DNA of 64,000 nt from Streptomyces prunicolor NBRC 13075. Lineage in GTDB: Bacteria; Actinomycetota; Actinomycetes; Streptomycetales; Streptomycetaceae. Shown here piece after piece: positions 19,541-27,506 of this stretch; within the stretch, counting starts at the first letter, position 1, and every line of letters starts with the position of its first letter. The notes under the pieces are model-generated. The model searched no databases. It had not been told where the DNA came from and saw nothing but the letters and a program-made list of their open reading frames with translations. Location: assembly GCF_000367365.1 (NCBI RefSeq), contig NZ_BARF01000025.1, positions 372,001-436,000 of the forward strand. The letters run 5' to 3'. The position numbers and the translations under genes were made by a program.

Positions 19541-19595
19541 TCGGTCTGCTCATGGCGAATCTGCTGAGGGCCGAGAAATCCCCAGGCCGGGGCGT

Positions 19596-19607
19596 TGTCG
19601 GCCGACA
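19596..19607. promoter_or_regulatory. Palindrome TGTCGGCCGACA upstream of clpP3
   Basis: A perfect 12-base palindrome centred 54 bases before the clpP3 ATG. Because the neighbouring PopR-type regulator is known in Streptomyces lividans to activate the clpP3-clpP4 operon, this is a candidate binding site; the match to the published PopR site was not verified. Confidence 0.4.
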
Positions 19608-19654
19608 GTGGAGACAGGTCACAACACCTTCGACGCCCTCGACAAGGAGTGCCC

Positions 19655-20308
19655 ATGTCTCCACTCACGGCCGGTTTCGCACCGGCCCTCATGCCACGCG
19701 CGGAGGAGGGCGACACCCCGTCCTCCCGCTTCGACGACCACCTCGCCGCCCAACTGCTCGGACAGCGGATCGTCTTCCTCGGCACCCAGGTCGACGAGGT
19801 CTCCGCGAACCGGATCTGCGCCCAGTTGCTGCTCCTGTCCGCGGAGGACCCGCGCACGGACATCAGCCTGTACATCAACAGCCCGGGCGGCTCGGTGACG
19901 GCGGGCCTAGCCATCTACGACACGATGCAGCTGATCCCGAACGACGTCTCGACGCTGACGATGGGGTTCGCGGCGAGCATGGGCCAGTTCCTGCTCAGCG
20001 TCGGCACCCACGGCAAGCGCTACGCGGTCCCCCACGCCCGGGTCATGATGCACCAGCCGTCGGCGGGCATCGGCGGCACCACCGCCGACATCGAGATCCA
20101 GGCGGAGAACCTGGACCACACGAAGAAGACCATCGAGCGCCTCACCGCCCAGCACACCGGCCAGAGCGAGGAGACCATCCGCCGCGACGGCGACCGCGAC
20201 CGCTGGTTCACGGCGGAACAGGCCAAGGAGTACGGCATGGTGGACCGGGTCGTCGCCTCCCTGGACGACGTGCGCCCGGCCGCCTCGAAGCGACGGATGG
20301 GGCTCTGA
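19655..20308 (+). CDS. clpP3: ATP-dependent Clp protease proteolytic subunit (ClpP3 type)
   Basis: This 217-residue serine peptidase subunit has the intact ClpP triad: Ser108 in GFAASMG, His133 in MMHQPSAG and Asp182 in DRDRWF. The substrate-strand motif YINSPGGS (74-81) is also present. ClpP subunits form tetradecamers that degrade proteins unfolded by ClpX or ClpC. AAGGAG precedes the ATG. It is followed two bases later by a second clpP gene and then by a convergent PopR-like regulator gene, the arrangement described for clpP3-clpP4-popR, a back-up system induced when ClpP1P2 fails. Confidence 0.93.
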   Translation: MSPLTAGFAPALMPRAEEGDTPSSRFDDHLAAQLLGQRIVFLGTQVDEVSANRICAQLLLLSAEDPRTDISLYINSPGGSVTAGLAIYDTMQLIPNDVSTLTMGFAASMGQFLLSVGTHGKRYAVPHARVMMHQPSAGIGGTTADIEIQAENLDHTKKTIERLTAQHTGQSEETIRRDGDRDRWFTAEQAKEYGMVDRVVASLDDVRPAASKRRMGL

Positions 20309-20309
20309 C

Positions 20310-20912
20310 ATGGGGACGTACACGATTCCGAACGTCGTCGAGCGGACCCCGAACGGGGAGCGTTCCTACGACGTGTTCAGCCGGCTGCTGTCCGAGCGCA
20401 TCATCTTCCTCGGCACCGACATCGACGACGGCGTCGCCAACGTCGTCATCGCGCAACTCCTCCATCTGGAGTCGTCGTCGCCGGAGAGCGAGATCGCGAT
20501 CTACATCAACTCGCCCGGCGGATCGTTCACTTCACTGATGGCGATCTACGACACGATGACGTACGTCCAGTCCCCGATCTCGACGTTCTGCGTCGGTCAG
20601 GCGGCCTCGACGGCGGCCGTACTGCTGGCCGGCGGGGACCCCGGACGGCGGTCCGTCCTGGAGCACGCGCGGGTGCTGCTCGGCCAGCCGGCGAGCGGCG
20701 GGCAGCGCGGCATGGTCTCCGATCTCGCCCTCCAGGCGAAGGAGATGGTGCGGATCCGCTCCCAGGTGGAGGAGGTGCTGTCCCGGCACACCCACCACGA
20801 CATCGCCACGCTGCGCGCCGACATGGACCGCGACAAGGTGTTCACCGCGCAGGAGGCCGTGGCGTACGGCCTGGCCGACGAGGTGGTCGGCCGACGCCTC
20901 GGCCCGCTCTGA
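20310..20912 (+). CDS. clpP4: ClpP-like subunit (ClpP4 type) lacking the catalytic histidine
   Basis: This 200-residue protein has the ClpP fold, with YINSPGGS (65-72), Ser100 in [11 protein letters not shown] and Asp175 in DRDKVF. The His-Gln-Pro triad position instead reads [11 protein letters not shown], so Gly125 replaces the catalytic histidine (codon GGC). By itself it should be unable to hydrolyse peptides, and probably acts as a structural or substrate-selecting partner in a mixed ring with ClpP3. The gene begins right after the clpP3 stop (TGACATG). Identity as ClpP4 rests on the locus order. Confidence 0.9.
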   Translation: MGTYTIPNVVERTPNGERSYDVFSRLLSERIIFLGTDIDDGVANVVIAQLLHLESSSPESEIAIYINSPGGSFTSLMAIYDTMTYVQSPISTFCVGQAASTAAVLLAGGDPGRRSVLEHARVLLGQPASGGQRGMVSDLALQAKEMVRIRSQVEEVLSRHTHHDIATLRADMDRDKVFTAQEAVAYGLADEVVGRRLGPL

Positions 20913-20921
20913 GCAGCGCCG

Positions 20922-21314
20922 TCAGGCGGCGACCAGGCTGAGCTGTCCGTTGTACGGCGAAGTGACCCTGCCCTGACGCCTGTTGCGGTGCCGGCCGAGT
21001 TCGTCCCCCGCCAGCGACAGCAGGTCGCCGAGGTCGAGACCGAGGGCGTGGGCGGCGGCCGCGAGGACCTCCGAGGAGGCCTCCTTGCGGCCCCGCTCCA
21101 CCTCCGAGAGATACGGCATGGAGATCCGGGCGGCGTCGGCCACGTCCTTCAAGGTGCGCTCCTGAGCGAGGCGTTCCTGCCGCAGGACGTCACCGACCAG
21201 GTCACGCCACAGGGGTTCCTTGGGCCCGGGCACCTGCGGCTCCGCCCGGTGAGGGGCCGGTTCGTGCGGGCGCAGCGGAATCACGCGGGCTTGGTTCGGC
21301 GCTTGGTTGCTCAC
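20922..21314 (-). CDS. popR: PopR/ClgR-type helix-turn-helix regulator
   Basis: This 130-residue protein has a Cro/C1-type helix-turn-helix (about 45-105; ERTLKDVADAARISMPYLSEVERGRKE is split between helices). It ends in LSLVAA. A terminal Ala-Ala tail is the degradation signal by which ClpP1P2 removes ClgR and PopR in Streptomyces. It is convergent with clpP3-clpP4 (stop-to-stop gap of 9 bases), so by known biology it should activate that operon when it escapes degradation. GTG at 21314 lies just downstream of a TTGCCC/TTACTC-like promoter and may be leaderless. A longer frame to ATG 21359 is possible. Confidence 0.85.
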   Translation of the reverse strand: MSNQAPNQARVIPLRPHEPAPHRAEPQVPGPKEPLWRDLVGDVLRQERLAQERTLKDVADAARISMPYLSEVERGRKEASSEVLAAAAHALGLDLGDLLSLAGDELGRHRNRRQGRVTSPYNGQLSLVAA

Positions 21315-21401
21315 CCCCTCAGAGTAAAAGCGTTGGACGTGAGGGCAAGGGATCAGCATTCTGCCCTGGGGGGAATCGCCGATACGAAGGGTGCCGGACC
21401 G

Positions 21402-22181
21402 GTGCTGCGCGACACGTTCGACACGGTGGCCGAGCGCTACGACCGGGCCCGCCCCCGGTATCCGCGCCCCCTGGTCGACGAACTGGCCCGAACATCGGAC
21501 CTCGGCCCGGCCAGCCGGGTCCTGGAGATCGCCCCCGGCACCGGCCAACTCACCGTCCCGCTCGCCGAGTTCGGCTGCCGGCTGACCGCCGTGGAGCTGG
21601 GACCGTCGATGGCTGCGGTGGCCCGGCGCAATCTGCGCGCGTTCCCGCGGGCGGACGTGGAGGTCGCGGACTTCGAGCTGTGGGAGCCGCCGGCCGAGCC
21701 GTTCGACCTCGCGGTGATCGCGACGGCGTACCACTGGCTCGATCCCGGGACGAGGGTGGCGAGGGCTGCACGCGTGTTGCGTCCCGGCGGGACGTTCGCG
21801 GTCGTCACCACGCACCATGTCGCGGGCGGCACCCAGGAGTTCTTCGACCGGATGCAGCGCTGCTACGAACGCTGGGACCCGGCCACTCCGCCCGGCTTCC
21901 GGAGTCCCACCGAGGACGAAACGGCAACGGACACCGGGGAGTTCGAGCGTTCCGCGTACTTCGCGGACGTCACGGTGTGGCGCGGCGCGCAGGAGATCAC
22001 GTACACGACCGACGAGTACCTCGACGTCGTGCTCACGTACTCGGACCATCTCGCGATGGACGAGCCCTCGCGCCAGGGCCTGTTGGCCTGTCTGCGGGAG
22101 CTGCTGGAGACGCGGCACGGCGGCCGGGTCACCAAGCGGTACTTCCACGAACTGATCACGGCCACCCGGACCGGGGCGTGA
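21402..22181 (+). CDS. class I SAM-dependent methyltransferase
   Basis: This cytosolic enzyme of about 259 residues has methyltransferase motif I VLEIAPGTGQLTVPLAEFG and acidic loop TAVELGPS. The word FDLAVIATAYHWLDPGTR is common in small-molecule methyltransferases of the UbiE/Methyltransf_11 group. The start RDTFDTVAERYDRARPRYP is a frequent N-terminal sequence in this group. The start is uncertain: GTG 21402 is chosen because homology begins at once after it and AAGG lies upstream. It is divergent from popR and convergent with the ATPase gene 22198. Substrate unknown. Confidence 0.87.
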   Translation: MLRDTFDTVAERYDRARPRYPRPLVDELARTSDLGPASRVLEIAPGTGQLTVPLAEFGCRLTAVELGPSMAAVARRNLRAFPRADVEVADFELWEPPAEPFDLAVIATAYHWLDPGTRVARAARVLRPGGTFAVVTTHHVAGGTQEFFDRMQRCYERWDPATPPGFRSPTEDETATDTGEFERSAYFADVTVWRGAQEITYTTDEYLDVVLTYSDHLAMDEPSRQGLLACLRELLETRHGGRVTKRYFHELITATRTGA

Positions 22182-22197
22182 CCTCCCAGGACAGGCC

Positions 22198-22659
22198 CTA
22201 GCGGTCCGCTCCGCCCAGGTGCACCACGGCGCGCACCCGCTTGCCGACCGGCACCCGTTCCACGCTCACCTGCGCCGCCAGGGCGTGCACTATCTCCAGG
22301 CCGTGCCGGCCGATGCGCTCGGGGTCACGGGCGAAGAGCCGGGGCAGAGCGACACTGCTGTCGCACACGGACACCGTCACCGAGGTGTCCGTGCCCTCCA
22401 GCTCCAGGATGTACGGCCCGTTGCTGTGCCGGTCCGCGTTGGTGACCAACTCGCTGACCACCAGGAGCAGTTCACCGTCGGACTGGTCGTCGATCGTGGC
22501 GCACCACTCGGTTCTGAGCTGTTCGAGGAACTGGTGGGTGAAGCGCCGGGCATCGGAGATGCAGCCCGGTTCGCCGGTGTAGTGCGCCGCCCGCCGCAGC
22601 GGTTCCACGGGCACGTCGAAACGAGTCGGTATCACTACCCCGTCCCGGTGGTCGATCAT
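22198..22659 (-). CDS. RsbW-like ATP-binding regulatory protein
   Basis: This 153-residue GHKL-type ATPase of the anti-sigma-kinase-like family has N-box ELVTNADRHS (about 68-77) and G-box RIGRHGLEIVHAL (about 118-130). Streptomyces encodes many such single-domain proteins, which phosphorylate or bind STAS antagonists or sigma factors. A Cys-rich hint (CISD...WCATI) is not a known motif. No obvious partner gene is adjacent; the STAS gene at 2204 is far away. ATG 22659 gives the natural N-terminus. Confidence 0.85.
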   Translation of the reverse strand: MIDHRDGVVIPTRFDVPVEPLRRAAHYTGEPGCISDARRFTHQFLEQLRTEWCATIDDQSDGELLLVVSELVTNADRHSNGPYILELEGTDTSVTVSVCDSSVALPRLFARDPERIGRHGLEIVHALAAQVSVERVPVGKRVRAVVHLGGADR

Positions 22660-22742
22660 GCGTGTCTCTCTCGGAAGGCGGCACTGCCGGTCGCTGTCGC
22701 ATCAGTGCTCGTACCCAGCACCACGCCCGGCACTCCCCCCGA

Positions 22743-24008
22743 TCAGAGTGACGGTGAAATCGACCCCGACGAAACCGGCGCGCTGACGGTGGACGCCGAC
22801 GTCGTGGTCGTGTCCGAGGCGAGCGATTCGGGTGGGGACGACGAGGCCGAGGAGGCGGAGGAGGCTGCCGACGACTCCGTGGACGGCGGCTCGGAGGACG
22901 GGGACTTCGGGCTCGACGGGGACTCCGAACTCGGCGACGAGGACGACGGCGCGCTCGACGTCGGCGGGCACGGGCTGGTGGACGTGCCGGGCGTGCCCGG
23001 CGTGCCCGGCGTGCCGGGGGCCGTGGAGGCGCACGGTGACGGGGAGTCGGAGGACGGTGAGGTCGGCGGGGACACGGTCACCGAGGGGCTGGCGGGGTTC
23101 ACCGGCGCCGGGGTCTTGTGGTCGTGCTTGCCCGTGTCGCCGTGGTGCCGGCCGAACCAGTGGCCGTTGTGGGGGTCGTAGATCACGAAGATGTTGATGA
23201 TCTGGGGTGCGGGGGTGACCACGACGACGTTCTGCGGCCGGTACGAGGACCAGGTGTCGCCGGTGCGCTTCGGGGTGGTCTGCTGGGCGACGGGCGGCGA
23301 CAGGGGGTTGCCGCAGGCGCAGCGGACCCGGGGCACGCCGTGGTTGTCGACGAGGACGGCGGTGCCGGCCTGGAGGACGGCCTGGTAGCTGGTGGCGGCG
23401 CCGTCGCGGTAGCCGTGGTTGGTGACGCGGGTGTCCATGCGCAGCTGTACGGGGGTGAGTGAGCGCAGATAGGCGGGGACTCCGGCGGGCTGGACGCCGA
23501 CGACGGACGCGAACGCCTGCTTCTTCGACGGGGCCGCGTTCAGGGCCTTGATCTGCTTCTCCACGTCACAGCTGGCGACGTTCTGGGTGCCGCCGTAGAG
23601 GCCGGGGGCGCCGCCGTCGACGCCGCGTACCGCGTTCGCCGGTTCCGAGGCGCTGGGTGAGGCGGAGACGGGCGGCGCGGAGTTCTCGGTGGCGCTGGAC
23701 TCGGTGAACGGGTCGGGGCCGGTCTTGGCCGCGGACTGGAGGAAGACCTCGCCCTTGCTCGCCGTGTTGCTCGAACCGCCGTCGGACCGGGTGAAGACGA
23801 GGCCCAGCACAACGGCGGCCACCACGACGGCCGTGAGGATCGCGACGCGCGGCACCGACTTCCACCAGGGCCGGTGCGGCTCCGGCGCCCCGGCACCGCC
23901 GCCGCCCGAAGGCTGCGAGGGCGGGCCCGAAGGCGGCTGGGAGGGTCCCGACAGCGGGCCGGAGGGCGGTCCGGTGGGGCGGCCTGAAGACGGAGGTTCG
24001 ACGCTCAC
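22743..24008 (-). CDS. DUF6777-type membrane-anchored protein with Ser/Thr/Pro-rich tail
   Basis: This 421-residue protein has a Pro/Gly/Ser-rich cytosolic head (1-55), one membrane helix (about 58-75, VAILTAVVVAAVVLGLVF) and an outside domain (about 130-285). That domain has conserved CDVEKQIKALN, VPAYLRSLTPV, DTRVTNHGYRDG and CACGNPLSPP, which I recognise as DUF6777. A long Ser/Pro/Thr tail (about 320-421) with GTPGTPGTPGT repeats resembles a wall-spanning, possibly glycosylated stalk. GTG 24008 follows GAAGAAGAG; an in-frame ATG at 24056 would add an Arg/Cys-rich stretch that seems non-coding. The function of DUF6777 is unknown. Confidence 0.82.
   Translation of the reverse strand: MSVEPPSSGRPTGPPSGPLSGPSQPPSGPPSQPSGGGGAGAPEPHRPWWKSVPRVAILTAVVVAAVVLGLVFTRSDGGSSNTASKGEVFLQSAAKTGPDPFTESSATENSAPPVSASPSASEPANAVRGVDGGAPGLYGGTQNVASCDVEKQIKALNAAPSKKQAFASVVGVQPAGVPAYLRSLTPVQLRMDTRVTNHGYRDGAATSYQAVLQAGTAVLVDNHGVPRVRCACGNPLSPPVAQQTTPKRTGDTWSSYRPQNVVVVTPAPQIINIFVIYDPHNGHWFGRHHGDTGKHDHKTPAPVNPASPSVTVSPPTSPSSDSPSPCASTAPGTPGTPGTPGTSTSPCPPTSSAPSSSSPSSESPSSPKSPSSEPPSTESSAASSASSASSSPPESLASDTTTTSASTVSAPVSSGSISPSL
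22984..23019. repeat. Nine-base tandem repeat encoding Gly-Thr-Pro
   Basis: About four copies of a GGCGTGCCC-like unit lie within the tail of the DUF6777 gene and encode GTPGTPGTPGT on the minus strand. Such repeats vary in number between strains. Confidence 0.7.
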
Positions 24009-24169
24009 GAGCTCTTCTTCCCGACGCGGGCGACAGCGGCATTCATACCAATTCATGCCGCTTTATCCACAACGAACCCATTGTGTGCTCGGGTCATGGT
24101 CCGCCCGCAAGCCGACGCGGACGGCCCTCCCGGCGGGCGCGCTTCCCCGGCGCTGCTTAGCGTGGCCGT

Positions 24170-25459
24170 GTGACCCCCCGAACCCCCTCTGACCAGGCAG
24201 TAGCCCGCCACGGCTGGCTCCAGGCGCTCGGCACGGTACTGGCCGGACTGCTCGGCATGGGCCTGGTGTCCGCGCTGGGCCTGTGGGCGGCGGGCGCGAC
24301 GGACCTCCCGGACGGCGCGTTCCCCCGGGTCGTCACAGCCACGGTGGTGACGGCCGTGGGGGGCACCGTGAAACTCTCCGGGAACGCGGGTTCCCTGGCC
24401 GACACCAAGGCAGGCCTGACCGTCATCCCCCTCTCGGTGACCCTGACCGGCGCCCTGATGACCGCGGCGGGCTTCCTACGCCCCCTGCGGCACCGCGCGG
24501 TCGCCTCGGGCGCGGAACTGGCCGGCTGGGCCGCCCGTATCGCCGTCCTGTGGCTGCTCGCCCTGATCGGACTGGCCTTCGGCGCACGCCAGAAGTTCTC
24601 GATCTCCCTGGGCACCGGAACCCTCGGCGACATCGGCGACCTGATCGGCGCGTCCCCCGAGGTCGGCTTCGAGGCGGACGTACCGCAGACGGCGCTGTTC
24701 GGCCTGCTGTGGCTGGCAGGAGTACTGGTACTCGCCCTCCTGGTCTCCCCCGGCGCGCCCCTCCCCGCCCGCCTCCTCCGCTTCCACGCGTCGGTACGCC
24801 CGTCCGCGTACGCGGTGGTCACCCTGCTCCTGGCCTACGTCGCGCTCGGTGTCGTCCTGGCCCTGGCCGCGGCGGCGACCCGCGGCAACGCCACCCAGAC
24901 CTTCGCCCTGATCCTGCTCGGCATGCCCAACCTGGCCTGGCTGGCCCTCACGATCGGCCTGGGCGCCACCTGGAACGGCCGGGTCGAGGGCCCGTTCGGC
25001 CTGCCCGTCCCGCGCATCCTGAGCGAGGTCCTGCGCACCCCGGACGTCTCCACCCTGAACCTGCGCTCGCTCGCCGCCCAGGACAACGGCGTGTGGTGGC
25101 TCCTGGCGGCCAACGCCGTCTTCCTCCTGTCCGCAGCATTCCTGATGGCCGCCCGCTCCCCGGCCCACGTCCGCGCCTGGCAACACGCCGTCCACCTGGC
25201 GATCGCCTTCGCCCTCGCCGTCCTCATGATCTGCCTCGTCGGCCGCATCTCCGCCCACTACGGCCTCTCCCTCCTCGGCATCGGCGACGTCGGCGGCGGC
25301 CTGTCCGGAGACCTGTTCCTGAAGCCCGAACTGTGGTCGGCGGTGGGCCTGGCAGCTCTGTGGGGCCTGATCGCGGGCTTCCTGGGGGCGCTGCTGGCGA
25401 GACCGGTGCACCGGCGGGGCGAGGTCGAAATTCCCGCACAGTCGCAGCGCCCGGCGTGA
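24170..25459 (+). CDS. streptophobe-family multi-pass membrane protein
   Basis: This 429-residue, very hydrophobic protein has about ten membrane helices. The GAFPRVVTATVVTAVGG and KAGLTVIPLSVTLTGAL segments near the start match the streptophobe family, an actinobacterial group of unknown function named for its abundance in Streptomyces. GTG at 24170 begins the frame; the short N-terminus before the first helix is usual. It is divergent from the DUF6777 gene, and the 161-base gap between them should hold both promoters. No catalytic motif is visible. Confidence 0.8.
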   Translation: MTPRTPSDQAVARHGWLQALGTVLAGLLGMGLVSALGLWAAGATDLPDGAFPRVVTATVVTAVGGTVKLSGNAGSLADTKAGLTVIPLSVTLTGALMTAAGFLRPLRHRAVASGAELAGWAARIAVLWLLALIGLAFGARQKFSISLGTGTLGDIGDLIGASPEVGFEADVPQTALFGLLWLAGVLVLALLVSPGAPLPARLLRFHASVRPSAYAVVTLLLAYVALGVVLALAAAATRGNATQTFALILLGMPNLAWLALTIGLGATWNGRVEGPFGLPVPRILSEVLRTPDVSTLNLRSLAAQDNGVWWLLAANAVFLLSAAFLMAARSPAHVRAWQHAVHLAIAFALAVLMICLVGRISAHYGLSLLGIGDVGGGLSGDLFLKPELWSAVGLAALWGLIAGFLGALLARPVHRRGEVEIPAQSQRPA

Positions 25460-25472
25460 AAGTGTGCGCGAC

Positions 25473-25901
25473 ATGCCACTGACTCTCGAAGACCGCCTGA
25501 CCATCACGGAGTTGATCGCACTGCACGGCCACCTGGTCGACGAGGGCGAACTCGACCGCGCCGCCGAGGTGTTCACCCCGGACGTCGAGTACGACCTCAC
25601 CGACTTCGGCCGGGGCACACTCACGGGCCTCACCCAACTCACGGACGCGTCCCTGGCATTGGGCGCCGCGAATCCCGTGGCACATCACGTCACCAACGTG
25701 GTGGTGGAGGAACTGGCGGACGGCCAGGTCCGGGTGCGGTCGAAGGGGCTGGGCATCAGAACGGACGGCTCATGCGGATCGGTGACGTACGTGGACACGG
25801 TGGTGCGGGTGGGGGCGGGCTGGCGGATCGCGCGGCGGAGGCTGGAGGCGCGGCGGGTGCCGCTGAACGGGTTGACGCCGGGCACTGCAGCGCCCCTTTA
25901 G
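25473..25901 (+). CDS. SnoaL-like/NTF2-fold protein
   Basis: This 142-residue protein has a SnoaL_4-type NTF2-like fold: EDRLTITELIALHGHLVDEGELD at the start, VFTPDVEYDLTDFG, AHHVTNVVVEE, and a closing WRIARRRLEARR strand. Such proteins are dehydratases, isomerases or ring-hydroxylating-enzyme partners; the actual reaction is unknown. A GTG nine bases upstream is an alternative start. The TAG stop lies inside the loop of a terminator-like hairpin belonging to a Streptomyces intergenic repeat, so the final residues (GTAAPL) may come from that element. Confidence 0.83.
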   Translation: MPLTLEDRLTITELIALHGHLVDEGELDRAAEVFTPDVEYDLTDFGRGTLTGLTQLTDASLALGAANPVAHHVTNVVVEELADGQVRVRSKGLGIRTDGSCGSVTYVDTVVRVGAGWRIARRRLEARRVPLNGLTPGTAAPL

Positions 25902-25970
25902 GGGCGCGGGGCTGTATCGATATGCGGCTCCGCCGCGTGAGCGCGACCAGCCACAACGCACCCGCACACA
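25890..25970. repeat. Streptomyces intergenic repeat with two hairpins; also the terminator
   Basis: GCGCCCC (25890-25896), loop TTTA, GGGGCGC (25901-25907) form a perfect stem; a second hairpin GCGGC-TCC-GCCGC lies at 25924-25936. The following GCGCGACCAGCCACAACGC words recur after many Streptomyces genes. The element lies between the convergent SnoaL and kinase genes and probably ends both transcripts. Confidence 0.65.
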
Positions 25971-25977
25971 AAACACT

Positions 25978-26961
25978 TCAGTCACGCCGCCTAAAGACCG
26001 GCTCCGCCCACCGAGGCGGCGCAGGCGGCCCCTCATCCCGCCCCCGAGCCACCGCCACCCGCCGGTCCACCTCGGTAGGCGCATGCCCGGCGACACCCCC
26101 ACGCAACTCCGTAACAAACGCCAGGCAAGACTCGTACCGATCATCAGGACTCTTCGCCAACGCCTTCGCGAAAACCCCGTCAACGTGCCCCGGCAGATCA
26201 CCCCGAGCCTCACTGACCGCCGGCGGCATGTCGTACTGGTGGGCCCAGAGGAGCGCCATGTCATCGTCCCGCCGAAACGGCGGCCGCCCCGCCAGACTCT
26301 CGTAGACGACGCACGCCAGCCCGTACACATCGCACCGCCCATCGACCGGCCGCCCCGAGATCTGCTCAGGAGCCACATAGTCGAGCGTGCCCACGAACTG
26401 CCCCACCGTGGTGAACCCGGTCAGCGAAAGGGACTTCTTCGTCAGGCCGAAGTCGGTCAAGTACACGTGCTCCGGGTGGTCGCTGTCCGTACCGCGGGCC
26501 ACGAGGATGTTGCCCGGCTTCACATCCCGGTGGACCAGCCCGTGTTCGTGGGCCGCGTCCAGCGCGGACGCGACCTGCGTGGCGATGCGCACGGCCGTAG
26601 GGAGCGCCAACGGGCCTTCCCGGTCGAGGAGATGACGCAGGTCGCTGCCGGAGACGTAGCGCATCGCGATGTACAGCACGCCGTCCGTCTCGCCCGCCTC
26701 GAAGACGGGCACGATGTGCGGGTGGTCGATCGCGGCGGCGACCCGTGACTCGTGGGTGAAGCGTTTGCGGAAGGTGTCGTTGCGGGCGAGTTCGGGGGCG
26801 AGGAGCTTGAGGGCGACCGTGCGGTCGAGGCGGAGGTCGTGGGCGCGGTAGACGACGGCCATGCCGCCGCGGCCGATCTCGTCCTCGATGCGGTACCCGG
26901 CGATCTGCTGCCCGATCAGCTCGGAGGGACGCCCGGAGAAGAGGCTCGCGTCACGGGCCAT
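25978..26961 (-). CDS. Ser/Thr protein kinase without membrane segment
   Basis: This 327-residue Hanks-type kinase has glycine loop IGRGGMAVVYRA (29-40), ATP-binding Lys52 in VALKLL, catalytic HRDVKPGN (Asp146) and metal-binding DFG (170-172). The activation loop holds SLSLTGFTTVGQFVGT, with several Thr/Ser that could be autophosphorylated. Unlike PknB types it lacks a transmembrane helix and sensor domain and ends shortly after the kinase fold. It is the third gene of an operon with an FHA-domain ABC exporter and overlaps the middle gene by 11 bases, so the exporter's FHA region is the likely phosphorylation target, as for PknF and Rv1747 in mycobacteria. Confidence 0.93.
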   Translation of the reverse strand: MARDASLFSGRPSELIGQQIAGYRIEDEIGRGGMAVVYRAHDLRLDRTVALKLLAPELARNDTFRKRFTHESRVAAAIDHPHIVPVFEAGETDGVLYIAMRYVSGSDLRHLLDREGPLALPTAVRIATQVASALDAAHEHGLVHRDVKPGNILVARGTDSDHPEHVYLTDFGLTKKSLSLTGFTTVGQFVGTLDYVAPEQISGRPVDGRCDVYGLACVVYESLAGRPPFRRDDDMALLWAHQYDMPPAVSEARGDLPGHVDGVFAKALAKSPDDRYESCLAFVTELRGGVAGHAPTEVDRRVAVARGRDEGPPAPPRWAEPVFRRRD

Positions 26962-27496
26962 CGGGGCTCACGACCTGGGTGGGGGCATGACCGGCGTCGG
27001 CCGGTTCGGCGCGGGGTCCGTCGTCCGAGGCGTAGGTGCTGAGCCGGGTGCCGTCGCCGTACACCCAGCGCTCGTGGTCGGCGTCGTAGAGCCAGACGGA
27101 TTCGCCGTCGACGACCACGCCGATCCGCAGGCCCTTGGTGCGGGCCTGGAAGGTCGAGCCGTCCAGGCCGCCGCCCGCGAGGTCCTCCACCGCGCTGCGG
27201 TAGCGGGCGAGGGCCTGTTCGGCGCGGGCGAGCAGCGGGCGTGGGTCGGCGGTGCGGGTGAGGGGGCCACCTGCGGCCGGCGGGTCCTGGGAGACCGAGA
27301 TCAGGTGGCGGCCGTCGACCCACGCGGACCAGCCGTTGGAGCACAGGGCGTGCGCCCAGTCGCCGCGTCGCTCCAGCAACTGGACCGGGAGCAGCGCGTC
27401 GAGCGGCACGGTGGGGCGGGCGGGGTCCGGTGCCTCCCAGGCGGGCATCCCGTGCTCGGGGACGACATGCGTGGGCCGGAAGTCAGGGGTCGTCAT
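26951..27496 (-). CDS. hypothetical protein with bacterial SH3-like segment
   Basis: This 181-residue cytosolic protein is not assigned to a named family. Residues about 28-70 (LPVQLLERRGDWAHALCSNGWSAWVDGRHLI) look like a small SH3_3-type beta barrel. A helical middle (about 85-115) and a beta-rich end (RIGVVVDGESVWLYDADHERWVYGDG) follow. It lies between the FHA-ABC exporter (10-base gap) and the kinase (11-base overlap), so it is translated with them and probably acts as adaptor or sensor in the same pathway. The acidic, Pro-rich C-terminus has no visible motif. Confidence 0.75.
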   Translation of the reverse strand: MTTPDFRPTHVVPEHGMPAWEAPDPARPTVPLDALLPVQLLERRGDWAHALCSNGWSAWVDGRHLISVSQDPPAAGGPLTRTADPRPLLARAEQALARYRSAVEDLAGGGLDGSTFQARTKGLRIGVVVDGESVWLYDADHERWVYGDGTRLSTYASDDGPRAEPADAGHAPTQVVSPDGP

Positions 27497-27506
27497 GAGG
27501 GCGCCC

